64,000 nucleotides of DNA, from positions 186,001-250,000 of the forward strand of contig NZ_BBCD01000001.1 in NCBI RefSeq assembly GCF_001311865.1, read 5' to 3'. Made by a program: the position numbers and the translations under genes. This document shows positions 53,889 to 64,000 of this stretch, piece by piece. The notes under the pieces were generated by a model. That model saw only the letters and a program-made list of their open reading frames with translations. It was not told where the DNA came from and made no database searches. Numbering within the stretch: the first letter of the stretch is position 1; the number at the start of each line of letters is the position of its first letter. The stretch comes from Piscibacillus salipiscarius JCM 13188. GTDB lineage: Bacteria > Bacillota > Bacilli > Bacillales > Alkalibacillaceae.

Positions 53889-55200
53889 TTAATCAAAAAA
53901 GTAGTTTTGTAGTTTTTTCACGAGACTATCTTTGTTTTCCTTAGTTTTGTTTTTACTTCTCACTTTTTCAGGGTCATTCTTTTCAATTTTTTCAACTTTT
54001 GGCTTAGAAGGTTTAGATGATTCATTTCCTTCTATTTTAACTCCTGAAACATAATCTTTACCTTGTATTTTCGCATTACGATAGGCAAATTGCAAGGTAC
54101 CTAAACCAACAGTGAAGTGTGGTTCACGTACACCGATATGACTTGGCACTGAAATTCTGACGTTTGTTTGGAAAATATCCTTAGCAAGTAGGTCAGCACC
54201 TGGCAAGCTCATGACGCCACCTGTAAGCACATAACCACCTGGAAGATCACGATAACCCATTCTTCTAAATTCTTGAGTTATAAAATGAAATATTTCACCT
54301 AGTCTTGCTTCTATAATTTCTGTGATTTGTACTTGACTAAAAGTTTGTTGTTCATTGCTACCAATTGTTGTCACATTAAATGTGTTGTCTTCTAGAGCAT
54401 CTTTTAAATAAGCATGACCATATTCTTGTTTTAATAATTTCTGCTTCTTCTGTTGTTGTTTTTAACCCAATAGATAAATCTTTAGTGATGTTATCCCCAC
54501 CTAATGGCATGACAGAAGTTTGGGCTAAATTACCATCAGAGAATACAGAAACTGTCGTGCTTCCCGCTCCAATGTTAACTAATCCTACACCCAAACTCTT
54601 CTCATCTTTAGATAGAGCAACTTCACCAGAAGCTAAAGGTTGCAAGCAAATATCCTGAACTTCTAGGCCTGCTCTTTCAACACACTTTAATATATTATGT
54701 AAATTGGTTCTGCCACAAGTGATTAAAGTCCCTTGCATTTCAAGTCGAACTCCAATCATTCCTCTTGGGTCAGTAATTTCATCTTGTCCATCTACAATAA
54801 ATTGTTTCGGATAAACATCCACTATTTCCCTCTCAGGTGGAATGGACATAACTTGTGATGCTTCTATAACACGTTCAATGTCTTCATCAGAAATTTCACG
54901 TGTTTCACTAGAGACTGCCACGACTCCATGACACTCTTGTAAATCAATATGACTTCCATTAATACTAACAATCACTCGCTGGATTTCCATATCCACCATA
55001 CGTTCTGCTTGATCTACTGCATTTTGTATAGAATGAACGGTTTGATCAATATCTACAATGGCACCTTTTTTCATTCCTTTAGATTCAGCGATTCCAACTC
55101 CAATAACATTCATCGTATCTTTAGAAACTTCTCCGATAATTACTTTGACTTTGGAAGTACCGATATCTAGACTGACTAAAATTTCACTACGATTCAACAT
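53889..55200 (-). CDS. ftsA: Cell division protein FtsA (one frameshift)
   Basis: Actin-like membrane anchor of the Z ring. LVSLDIGTSKVK phosphate loop, NIGAGSTTVSVF, TGGVMSLPGA; the C-terminus has a charged linker and an amphipathic membrane helix (LVKKLQNYF). There is one A too many near 54431; repair gives IIKQEYGHAYLKDALEDNTF. Repaired length 436 residues (B. subtilis 440). The ATG at 55200 follows GGAGGTGCGA. Confidence 0.96.
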
Positions 55201-55248
55201 TCGCACCTCCGACTAAGGCTCATAACAAGTTCAATTCCTTAATTGTTT

Positions 55249-55277
55249 TAATTCCATACTTTTTGCGTAATACCTTC
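55249..55277 (-). promoter_or_regulatory. Sigma-H-type promoter of ftsA-ftsZ
   Basis: Minus strand: GAAGGTATT (55269-55277), an 11-base spacer, ATGGAATTA (55249-55257). Against the sigma-H consensus RNAGGAWWW / RNNGAATWW this is 8 of 9 and 9 of 9. B. subtilis ftsAZ also has a sigma-H promoter that raises ftsAZ at sporulation onset, which supports the call. Confidence 0.65.
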
Positions 55278-55301
55278 TAGATTCTTCAAAAAATTACAAG
55301 T

Positions 55302-56091
55302 TTACTCTTGTTCACGTTCAGAAGTGTCTAACTCAACTTCATCACTTGATTCGTAAGGTTCAAAATAAGCTCCTACATCTATGTACAATACCCCTTCTAA
55401 CTCTGGTGAAACTTGTGAAGAAATAGATGGATAAAGGTTCATTTTTTCTTCAAAGTTATGAATTGAAGCAACTACTTCAAATCCATCTGTTGTATATAAT
55501 CTAATACGATCCTCATTTGTATCTGAAGGGTCTGAGTAGATTTCAGAGATTAATTGAACAACTGCAGAATCTAATTCCGCTAATTGCTTTGTTAAACGGC
55601 TTAACCGATCATCCTCGGAAAAGCCGTGGAGAACAGGAGCGTCTCCTTTAGGAATTTTTAATTCTGTGTCTTTTAAGACTTTTCCGTTCTCTAAAATTGG
55701 TTTAAATAGATTATTAGATTTAACATATCCTACTCTTTCAAATTCATTGATGATGATTGTGACTTGATTATACCAATTACGCTCCACTTTGACGTCACTA
55801 ATTTCTTGGTGTGATTCAATATCATGAACAATCTGACTCTGGTCAATTGACCAGAACGATTGATCCATAGACAAGCCACTTATGCTAATGATTTCTTCAT
55901 CTGAAATCACTCGATTTTCTTGAACGTCAATAGTTTTAATGTGACTAAGAGGTGATTGTAAATAAACAATAACTAGGATTAAAAGCAGAATCAACGTTAA
56001 ATAAGTAAAGAACCGCCGATTTGCTTTGCGTTTTCTTAGTTGTTTTAATTGAGGAATCCGTTCTTCGATCGAAACGACTTTTTTCTGCCAT
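55302..56091 (-). CDS. divIB: Cell division protein DivIB/FtsQ (one frameshift)
   Basis: Bitopic divisome protein. Short basic cytoplasmic segment (IEERIPQLKQLRKRKANRR), one membrane helix, POTRA domain (IDVQENRVISDEEI), then the beta domain. There is one A too many near 56081, in MAEKVVSIEERIP; repaired length 262 residues (B. subtilis 263). The ATG at 56091 behind AAGGGGA is the best start, although the IEERIP frame is open without a start codon further up. In B. subtilis ylxW, ylxX and sbp follow; here ftsA follows after 101 bases. Confidence 0.92.
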
Positions 56092-56131
56092 TCAAAAAGC
56101 TTCCCCTTAATAAAATAGATTCTATTACTAC

Positions 56132-56140
56132 ATTATAGCA
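56132..56140 (-). promoter_or_regulatory. Extended -10 promoter candidate before divIB
   Basis: Minus strand: TGCTATAAT (56132-56140), a consensus extended -10, about 40 bases before divIB. The -35 region (ATATTA at 17 bases) is poor. It could drive divIB-ftsA-ftsZ. Confidence 0.5.
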
Positions 56141-56178
56141 TAATATAGCGATATTAATATAAGGTAATTTTGCTTAAT

Positions 56179-57075
56179 TTAAAGAATTTCGACTTCTGTC
56201 ACCATATCAATGTCATAATTTTCCTTAACTTGTGTTTTAATATGCTGAATGAGCTCCATCACATCCTTGTAAGAAGCGTCATCTTCATTAACAATAATTA
56301 CCATGCATCTCTGAAATTTTTGCGCCTCCAATTTGAAAGCCTTTAAGTCCTAAATCTTCGACTAGCTTCCCTGCATGGTTTGGTAAAGGGTTTCTAAAAA
56401 TACTACCTGCGCAAGGGTAATCCCATGGCTGAGTTTCTCTTCTGTAATCCTTATGTTTTTTTAATTCGGCTAATATATCCTCTTTATGGCCTTTCTCAAG
56501 CTGAAAAATAGCTTCTATACAGAAGCCTTTACGCTCATCTTGAAGTACAGATTTTCGATAATTAAATTTCATTTCTTCATTTGATAGCCATTCTGTCGTG
56601 CCATCTTCAAATAAAATATGAGCTTTAACAAGAACCTTTGAAATATCTGAACCATGAGCTCCTGCGTTCATATACACAGCACCGCCGACACTACCAGGAA
56701 TTCCGCCAGCAAATTCAAAGCCGCTTAATTCATCACGACTAATAATTGCGGCAAGTCTAACGAGTGGGTAGCCTCCACCTACTTTTATTTGGTCTCCGTC
56801 TACTTCTAGATGATCTAATCCCTTACCAAATTGAATAACTGCACCGCGAATACCTTCATCTGGGATCAATAGATTAGACCCACGTCCAATGACACTAATT
56901 GGAATATTATTCTCTTTAAGTATTTTTAAAGCGTCTTTTAAACCATCAATAGATTTGGGCTGGATGAACAAATCTGCCGGTCCGCCAATCTTAATGGTTG
57001 TATGTTTTTTAAAGGTTCATCTAAAGAAACTTTCCCTACTTCTTTTTCATTTAATTTATCTACAATATGTTGCAT
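56179..57075 (-). CDS. murB: UDP-N-acetylenolpyruvoylglucosamine reductase MurB (two frameshift sites)
   Basis: FAD enzyme making UDP-MurNAc. FAD-binding [31 protein letters not shown], and CAGSIFRNP, where a cysteine stands in the place of the catalytic serine region. One A is missing near 57008 ([15 protein letters not shown]), and a one-base gain or two-base loss lies near 56298 ([11 protein letters not shown]). Repaired length 298 or 299 residues. It follows spoVE directly, without the murG of B. subtilis. Confidence 0.93.
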
Positions 57076-57118
57076 AGCACGACCATCCTTTAAATATCTT
57101 CTACTTACTTGGCTTTCC

Positions 57119-58224
57119 CTACTTTATTGTCGCATAACGGCTTATATTTAACAATATGCCGATTGAGACCAATGTTAAGGTTAAAGAAGACCCACCATAA
57201 CTAAGCAGTGGTAGGGTAATTCCTGTAACAGGTATTAGACCAATAACAACACTGATGTTGATCATGACTTGAACCATAATCATAGAGGTAATCCCGAATG
57301 CTATTAGTGAAGCAGATAAATCTTGAGAATGAATGGCTATTAATATACCACGCCACACGACAACAAAGAATAAAAACAAAATAAATGCTCCACCAATCAA
57401 GCCAAGCTCTTCTGCAATAACAGCAAAAATAAAATCAGTTTGAGGCTCTGGTAAATAAAAATACTTCTGCATACTATTCCCGAATCCCAATCCCATTAAA
57501 CCACCTGGGCCTATTGCGTAAAGCGATTGTATAATCTGGAAACCATCTCCCAGTGGATCTTCCCAAGGATTTAAGAATGCTTCAATTCTATTAATTCGAT
57601 AAGGGGCGGATATAATTAAACCTGCAAGGGCAACTAAACCTATGACAGCTAAATTAACAAAGTGGCTTATTTTAGCGCCAGATATAAAAAGTAAAAGCAT
57701 ACCTGTAAGTACTAGCACTAATCCTGTCCCTAAATCAGGTTGTAGCATAATTAATCCAAATGGAAAAACAATCAGACCTAACATAGGGAAGAAACCTTTA
57801 AAAAGAAAAGGGAGATCATGTTGTTTTTTAGGAAGTATTTTAGCGAATAGTAATATTAAACCTAGCTTCATGAATTCACTTGGCTGAATACTAAATGCTC
57901 CAACGCCAATCCAACTATTCGCTCCCCCTCGAACTAATCCTACGCCTGGAATAAATAAAGCGATTAGCAATAGGATGCAAGCTATATAAATCGTAATAGC
58001 CATATTGACAAATTTAAAATACGGGATTTTGATCATAACCCATATTCCGATTAGACCAATTAAAGCAAATAATAATTGTCGCTTTAAATAAAAAGGAATC
58101 ACCCATTTTATAATCGGACCATACTGATGATGAACTATAAACCATTAGTACACCAATAAGCAATAGAATTAACACAGCTGTTAACAAAACGTAATCAATA
58201 TGAGATTCAACTTTTTTTATTCAC
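57119..58224 (-). CDS. spoVE: SEDS-family peptidoglycan glycosyltransferase, SpoVE/FtsW type (two frameshifts)
   Basis: Polytopic glycan polymerase partnered with a class B PBP, here presumably SpoVD from the same cluster. About ten helices; SEDS signatures RGGANSWIGVG, QPSEFMK, QPDLGTG, and LPLLSYGGSS. There is one A too many in the seven-A run near 58216 and one T too many near 58095; repaired length 367 residues (B. subtilis SpoVE 366). GTG start at 58224 behind AGGGGTG. Called spoVE rather than ftsW by position and length. Confidence 0.9.
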
Positions 58225-58233
58225 GAAAAACAC

Positions 58234-58277
58234 CCCTACTCCTTTAATGAAGTCGGGGCTATTGGTAGACAAGCCCC
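58234..58277 (-). promoter_or_regulatory. Two mutually exclusive hairpins between murD and spoVE
   Basis: Minus strand: GGGGCT/AGCCCC (58272-58277 with 58255-58260) forms a perfect hairpin right at the murD stop. The same CCCC, with following ACT, can instead pair with AGT-A-GGGG at about 58234-58242, which contains the spoVE ribosome binding site and is followed by TGTTTTT. The two structures cannot coexist. Regulation is inferred only from this geometry. Confidence 0.4.
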
Positions 58278-59625
58278 TAATAAAGCTTATGCACCAATTG
58301 AATAAACATGTCTCCACGTTCTTCAAACGATTTAAACTGATCCCAGCTAGCGCACGCTGGAGAAAATAAAATAATATCTCCACGTTCACTAATCTCATAA
58401 GCTTTATTAGTAGCTTTCTGTAAATTGTCTACTTTGTATATTGAATGAAAGTCTTGTCTTATGGCTGCTTCACACATTTTATCAGCAGATTGACCATAAG
58501 CAATACAACCTTTCACATTTTTAAAAGACTGGATGAGCTCATCAAACTCAACGCCTCGGTCTAAACCACCTGCAATTAGTACAATTGGTTGATTAAACGC
58601 ATTGATGGCCTTAAGTGTAGCCTGTATGTTCGTCGCTTTTGAATCATTAAATATTTGCCGGTCATTGATTGTATCTACATATTGTAATCGGTGTTTAACA
58701 CCTGTAAATGTTTTTAAAACAGATTTGATTTTTTGATTTGAAATGGCAAATCGCTTAGCTATAGCTATACCAACTAACACATTTTCTAAATTATGGTCGC
58801 CTGGTAATGCTATATCCTCCCGTTTTACAATTGGATCTTGCCGCTCATAAATTGTACCTTCAGAAACATATAGTCCATGTTGATTAAGACCTGAAACTGA
58901 AAATGGAGTTAATTGTGCTTCTGATTGTTTAATACCATCCTTAATGATATCGTCATCAGCGTTATAAATGAGCACATCATCTTGACTTTGATGCTTCGTT
59001 ATATTTAATTTAGAACTAACGTAATCATCCATTGTTTTGTGATAATCCAAATGAGCTTCAGTAATATTGATCAACACACCAATATCAGGCTTAAAGTCTT
59101 CGATTGCTTTAAGCTGAAATGAAGATAGCTCCATTACAACGGGCTGCTTATCTTTTTGTTGTCTTGCAACATTGGTTGCTACTTTCCCAATGTTTCCTGC
59201 AATTAATGGATCTAAACCACCAGCTTTTAACAGCTCATAAGTTAATGTAGTCGTAGTCGTTTTACCATTGAACCAGTAATGGCTATGATTGGCCCATCGA
59301 TTAAGTAATAAGATAGCTCAATTTCTGTTATTACCGGTATATTTCTTCTAATCGCTTCTTCAACAATCACATGATCGTATGGAATGCCAGGATTTTTTTA
59401 TAACTAAATCAATACCATCTAACACCTCAAAAGGATGACTACCAGTAATGACTTCGACACCTTCAGAGTTGAATTTTGTGCGATTTCATTATCTTCTAGT
59501 TTTGTAAGATCATTTATTCTAAAAGGTACTTGGCTATCCAGTAACAATTGCGCGGCTGCTTCTCCGCTTTTAGCCAGCCCAAGTACTAATACTTTTTGAT
59601 AAGGAAAATTCGATAATATTTTCAC
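58277..59625 (-). CDS. murD: UDP-N-acetylmuramoyl-L-alanine-D-glutamate ligase MurD (three frameshifts)
   Basis: Adds D-Glu to the precursor. N-terminal Rossmann [14 protein letters not shown] loop [28 protein letters not shown]. One T missing near 59474, one A extra in the seven-A run at 59393-59399, one A missing near 59269; repaired length 449 residues (B. subtilis 451). The GTG at 59625 has GAGGTG 8 bases upstream; an in-frame GTG at 59634 sits on the binding site itself. Overlaps the mraY stop. Confidence 0.94.
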
Positions 59626-60613
59626 TACATCCACACCTCAATAAATAAGCCTAGGCCTGCGCAAATAAAACCCACGAACCAAAATGTTACAACAACACGC
59701 CATTCAGACCATCCTGTTAGTTCAAAGTGATGGTGCAATGGGGTCATTTTAAAGATTCTTTTCCCACCAGTTAATTTGAAATAAGTCACTTGTAACATTA
59801 CAGATATTGTTTCAATGACAAATACACCACCGATGATTACTAAAAGTAGCTCTAACTTCATTAGTATAGCAACGGTTGCAAGAATTGCCCCAATTGATAA
59901 GGAACCTGTATCTCCCATAAACACTTTTGCTGGGTGGCTATTAAACACCAAGAAACCTAGTAAAGCACCTACAACAGAAAGTGAAAAAATAGTGATTTCA
60001 GGTTCAACGTGCTGGTAAGTACCAATAATTGCAAATGTTGCAAAAGCGATAGATGCTGTACCAGCAACTAAGCCATCTAAACCATCTGTTAAGTTAACAG
60101 CGTTAGATGCACCAACTAACATGACTAGTAAAAGACACTATAAAACCAGCCAAATTCCATGGAAAAGTCAGTACCTGGAATGCTTACAGCAGTATTGTAG
60201 CCATGGTTATGCAATACAATATACACAACAACTGCGATAAAGATTTGAAACAGCATTTTCTGTTTAGATGTCAAACCTAAATTGCGCTTTTTAATAATTT
60301 TTATAAAATCATCTAAAAATCCTATTAATCCGTAACCGATTAAAACAAATAGTAAAATAAAAAATTCACTTGAGAGCTCAGTTCCTTCATATCTCCAAAT
60401 CATAAATAAAGATGTGAAGATAATCGATACAATAATCAGCACACCACCCATAGTTGGAGTGCCTGATTTAGATTGGTGTGATTCAGGTCCCTCTTCCCTA
60501 ATACTTTGTCCGAACTTTAATCGCTTTAAGAAAGGGATTAAAACTGGAGATATAAGTACAGAGAATAGAAACGCAATACCAATAGTGATGAGTAATACAG
60601 ATTGTGGTAACAT
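59625..60613 (-). CDS. mraY: Phospho-N-acetylmuramoyl-pentapeptide-transferase MraY (one frameshift)
   Basis: Membrane enzyme forming lipid I on undecaprenyl phosphate. Ten helices; GTPTMGG, the DD pair in [27 protein letters not shown] and the C-terminal HHHFELTG loop. One T is missing near 60132; repaired length 329 residues. ATG at 60613 behind AAGGGAAG. The order murE-murF-mraY-murD is the common bacterial one. Confidence 0.96.
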
Positions 60614-60637
60614 GGTCTTCCCTTCCCTTCTAATTCA

Positions 60638-61978
60638 CTAAACTAGCTGATTAACAACCTCTTCTAATTTAATTCCTCTTGACGCTTTAAACAATACAAT
60701 GGTGTTTTCATCTAGCTCTTGTTTTAAATCATCAATTAATTCTTCTTGATTTATGAAGTGCTTTGATTTCCCCGCAAAGTTATCTGTTAATCCATCAAGA
60801 ATATATTTGCTTTCTTCACCATACGTTAAAACCTCGTCAATAGACGAATCAATTGATTGACCAACCCTTTTATGATCTTCTTTAGAGAAATCACCTAATT
60901 CTAAGATGTCTCCCAAAACCACAATTTTTTATTATAATTCATGTTTTTAAGAACATCAATAGAGGCAATCATCGAGGTTGCGGATGCATTATAAGCATCA
61001 TTAATGATTGTAGAACCATTCAATGCATCCATCTTCTCAAATCGCATGGAAGGTAATTCAAGCTGGTTAAGCTGCTGTTTAATGCTAGATACATCGATTT
61101 TTAACTCCTTACATAATGCATATGCAAATGAGGCGTTCTTTGCCTGGTGTTTCCAAGTAAAGGAATTGTTAATGCTTCACTGTTGATGCTAAAAGATGTT
61201 TGGTCATTGTGCTGATTAATATCATCAATCACATAGTCAAGGTCTTTTGAAAATCCGCAAGTAATCTCTTTAAAAGGTCTTGGTTCAATTGTTTTTAATA
61301 ATGGCTCATCACCGTCATAGATAAAGACACTGTTTTCTTTAAAACCACAAGTGATTTCAGACTTCGCTTTCGCAATGCCTTCTCTACTTCCCAAATGCTC
61401 AATATGGGATTCACCAATATTAGTTATAATACCAAAATCTGGTTCAACGATTTTAGATAATAATTCAATTTCTCCAAATCCACTCATTCCCATTTCAGCT
61501 ACGAGAACATCACAGTTTCGATCCATACTTAAAACAGTCAAAGGAAGACCAATATGATTATTTAAGTTACCTATGGTCTTCCACACGTTATATTTCGCAG
61601 CTAAACAGCTCGCGACAATTTCTTTAGTTGTTGTTTTACCGTTAGAACCCGTAATCCCGACTACAATTGGATTAACGAGATGACGATAATGATTGGCTAA
61701 TGTTTGAAGCGCTTCAATCGTATCGTCCACATAAAAACTGGGAAGCCCTCTGGAATCTGTGTAAGTTCAGTTCGACTTGATAAAATCGCTACGGCACCAT
61801 TTTCAATCGCTTGTGAAATAAACTCATGAGAATCAAATCGTTCACCAACAATTGGGATAAATAACCCTTGCTGAACTTTTTCACGGCTATCTCTAAATAT
61901 CGTATAAATCTCTTTATTTTCATAATCAGTATGGTTTGGAAATATAGATGCTAGAAAGTTTAAATCAAATTTCTCCAT
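60638..61978 (-). CDS. murF: UDP-N-acetylmuramoyl-tripeptide-D-alanyl-D-alanine ligase MurF (three frameshifts)
   Basis: Adds D-Ala-D-Ala to the tripeptide precursor. ATP loop GITGSNGKTTTKE, AEMGMSGFGEI, NIGESHIEHLG, and the C-terminal domain NDAYNAS…GDILELG. One T missing near 61735, one A near 61152, one A near 60927; repaired length 447 residues. It starts 7 bases after murE. In B. subtilis murF is elsewhere, beside ddl; its presence here follows the general dcw order. Confidence 0.95.
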
Positions 61979-61984
61979 ATACCT

Positions 61985-63453
61985 TTAAGACTCCTTCTGC
62001 CGTTCTTCTATAAATTGTTTTGCAACTTCACGGTCATCAAAATGTCGCTTTTCACCATTAACTTCTTGATAAGTCTCATGCCCTTTTCCTGCGATAAGTA
62101 TAATGTCACCTTTTTGTGCTGACCAAATGGCTTCTTTAATAGCTTCTTGACGATCAATAATGACTTTAAATTCATCGCCTTTCAAATGGCCAGTCATATC
62201 TTTAAGAATATTTTTAGGATCCTCAGTTCTTGGGTTGTCTGAGGTAAATAAAGATAGCTGACTATATTTTATAGCCGCATCTGCCATCTTCGGTCTCTTA
62301 GAACGATCACGATCTCCACCGCATCCTACCACTGTAATAATCCTGTTCTCTTTAATTTCATTTAATGTTTGTAATACATTTTCTAACGAATCTGGAGTAT
62401 GAGCATAATCCACTATGACAGTAAAGTTCTGGCCGATTTCTACTTTCTCTAAACGCCCAGGAACTCCTCCAATCTTTCTTAGAGCAGTTTGAATTTGTTC
62501 TTTCGGTATTTGGTAGTGATAAGCAACGGAAACAGCTGCCAATATGTTATACACATTAAATTTCCCGGTTAGTTTAGACTCAACATGAATTGCCTCTTTA
62601 GGCGTCTCTATTACAAAAGTAGAAGCATCTGCCTGTAAATCAAGATTAGTAGCCTTTATAAAAGCATCATCTGCTAGACCATAAGGTATATATGGAAAAG
62701 CTGATGCATTGGACATGACTTCAGAGTAATGATCGTCCGCATTAATTACAGCAATTTTTATTATCAGTGTAATCATTACCAAGTTGAGAGAATAATAATG
62801 ATTTTGCATAAGCATAATCATTCATATTTAAGTGGTAATCTAAATGATCTTGAGTTAGGTTTGTAAACACAACCGTGTCAAATTGAACACCATGAACACG
62901 TCCTTGGTGTAAGGCATGTGAAGAGGCTTCCATAATAACTGTATCGACATTCTCTTCATTCATCAGATTGAGATGTTTATGAAGGAACAAACTATCAGGG
63001 GTTGTGTTATTTAAAGGATAAGTCTGGTTACCTATTTTCATATCAATCGTACCAATAATGGCTGTTTTATGACCAAATTCTTTAAAAATGTCATCTAAAA
63101 GATACGTGGTAGTTGTTTTCCCGTTTGTTCCAGTAATACCTATAATGTTTAATCTCTGACTAGGACTTCCGTAAAATTGATCTGCTAATATAGCAAGTGC
63201 TTTAGTAGTACTTGGAACATAAATACTGGTAAATTAGTTTCAACATAATTTTCTGCAACAATAGCACATGCTCCATTAGCTTCTGCATCTGCTATAAAAT
63301 GGTGCCCATCTACCTGGGCACCTTTAATACAAACAATAAAGTGTTATCTCTAACTTTTCTCGAATCTTGTTCTATGTTAGATATTGTTAAATGATTTAGT
63401 TCGTCTTCAGTTTTATAGATGTTTAATTTGTCTATTAGTCCTGTTAATTGCAT
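61985..63453 (-). CDS. murE: UDP-MurNAc-L-Ala-D-Glu-meso-diaminopimelate ligase MurE (three frameshifts)
   Basis: Adds meso-diaminopimelate to the precursor. ATP loop GITGTNGKTTTTY, the carbamylated-lysine region, and DNPRTEDP, the signature for meso-DAP rather than lysine. Bases missing near 63336 and 63223, one A extra near 62758; repaired length 489 residues (B. subtilis 494). The ATG at 63453 (MQLTGLIDKL) follows GTAGGAGATC. It tells that the wall is of the A1-gamma type. Confidence 0.95.
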
Positions 63454-63490
63454 AGGATCTCCTACCTTTAGAAATATAAATTACAACAAT

Positions 63491-63499
63491 ATTATAGCA
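63491..63499 (-). promoter_or_regulatory. Extended -10 promoter candidate before murE
   Basis: Minus strand: TGCTATAAT (63491-63499), a consensus extended -10, with a weak -35 TTCTTA 17 bases upstream. It lies in the 79-base gap between spoVD and murE, so the vegetative murE-to-murB run could be expressed without spoVD. Confidence 0.5.
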
Positions 63500-63532
63500 G
63501 ACTTAAGCTTGGATAAGAATGAAAGAATTGAA

Positions 63533-64000
63533 TTAATCAGATTCTCCTAGAAATACTCTAATGGTAGAACCTGAATCTACTTTTACACCAGGTTCAGGTG
63601 ATTGCGAGATAACCGTATCACCTTCTCCATGCACATCTAACCTTAAATCATATAATGCACTTCGAATATCTTTGACTTTTTCCCCAACTAGACCTGGAAC
63701 TTTAACCTTTGGTGCATCTGGCCATTGATATTCTTTTCAAGTCCACCATCTCGTTTTCAATGCCTTTAACGTTTAATATATCTCCTAATACTTTACCCCC
63801 AATTGGACTTGATACAACACCACCGAATTGAACCGTGTTTTTAGGATTATCAACAGCGATATAGACTAAATACTGTGGATCATCCGCTGGTGCAAATCCA
63901 ATAAATGATACAATATGGTTGTTTTCTAGATAACGACCATTAGGCCCAACCTTTTGAGCTGTCCCTGTCTTACCGCCTACCCGATAGCCATCTAAGTATG
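63533..64000 (-). CDS. spoVD: Class B penicillin-binding protein, SpoVD type, C-terminal part (two frameshift sites; runs off the window)
   Basis: Transpeptidase partner of the SEDS protein SpoVE in spore cortex synthesis. Visible: the KTG motif in GGKTGTAQK, the end of the transpeptidase domain (VSFIGFAPADDPQYLVYIAV), then one PASTA domain (VPGLVGEKVKDIRSALYDL to the stop at 63533). Bases are missing near 63750 and 63735. One PASTA repeat and position directly before murE favour SpoVD over PbpB, which has two. The N-terminus is outside the window. Confidence 0.85.

Overview
This is a 64 kb stretch of core chromosome from an endospore-forming, low-GC Bacillota, almost certainly Bacillaceae. 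The evidence is gene content and order: sigE, sigG, spoIIGA, spoVM, spoVE and spoVD are present; MurE carries the DNPR signature of meso-diaminopimelate ligases; and the gene order follows the Bacillus subtilis spoVD-to-rnc segment closely. Nearly everything is on the minus strand, so transcription runs from 64000 towards 1. I cannot name the genus. There are no rRNA or tRNA genes, CRISPR arrays, transposases or prophage genes.

Layout in transcription order. (1) 64000-52600: division and cell wall cluster, spoVD-murE-murF-mraY-murD-spoVE-murB-divIB-ftsA-ftsZ, with a sigma-H-type promoter before ftsA. (2) 52600-52050: intergenic block with the ftsZ terminator, a repeat element of a kind common in Bacillaceae, and a second hairpin. 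(3) 52050-45400: spoIIGA-sigE-sigG, then ylmC-pgeF-ylmE-sepF-ylmG-ylmH-divIVA. (4) 45400-40780: ileS behind a T-box leader, then lspA and an rluD-type gene. (5) 40780-29060: the complete UMP operon pyrR-pyrP-pyrB-pyrC-pyrAA-pyrAB-pyrK-pyrD-pyrF-pyrE with two PyrR attenuators. (6) 29130-27900: a small plus-strand accessory pair (a lipoprotein and a BamE-like protein) and a degenerate repeat element. (7) 27900-12480: plus-strand rqcH, then minus-strand yicC-remA-gmk-rpoZ, coaBC-priA-fmt-rsmB-prpC-prkC-rsgA-rpe-thiN-spoVM; plus-strand rpmB; minus-strand yloU-fakA. (8) 10400-7660: accessory insertion with an alpha/beta hydrolase, a small membrane protein and a plus-strand purine-type permease. (9) 7660-1: sdaAB-sdaAA-recG and the FapR-controlled fatty acid genes fapR-plsX-fabD-fabG-acpP, then a partial rnc.

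How the genes work together: the wall cluster makes the lipid-linked precursor and the divisome; spoIIGA/sigE/sigG/spoVM/spoVE/spoVD use the same machinery during sporulation; the pyr operon supplies UMP under PyrR feedback; FapR ties phospholipid precursor supply to malonyl-CoA; PrkC/PrpC are a Ser/Thr kinase-phosphatase pair sensing the wall.

The most striking property of the sequence is technical. By hand count, between 70 and 80 single- or double-base indels, nearly all in homopolymers, break the reading frames of about two thirds of the genes, including many essential ones (rpmB, ftsZ, ileS, murD, priA, coaBC). Repairing them restores full-length proteins of the expected family size each time, so I read these genes as functional and the indels as assembly errors. 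Coordinates below span the repaired genes. I see no clearly undescribed biological system. The best leads are regulatory (a terminator-like switch before spoVE, a G-rich leader before the permease, a promoter nested in a hairpin before spoIIGA), locus absences (no murG, def or rlmN in their usual positions) and the lipoprotein/BamE-like pair.
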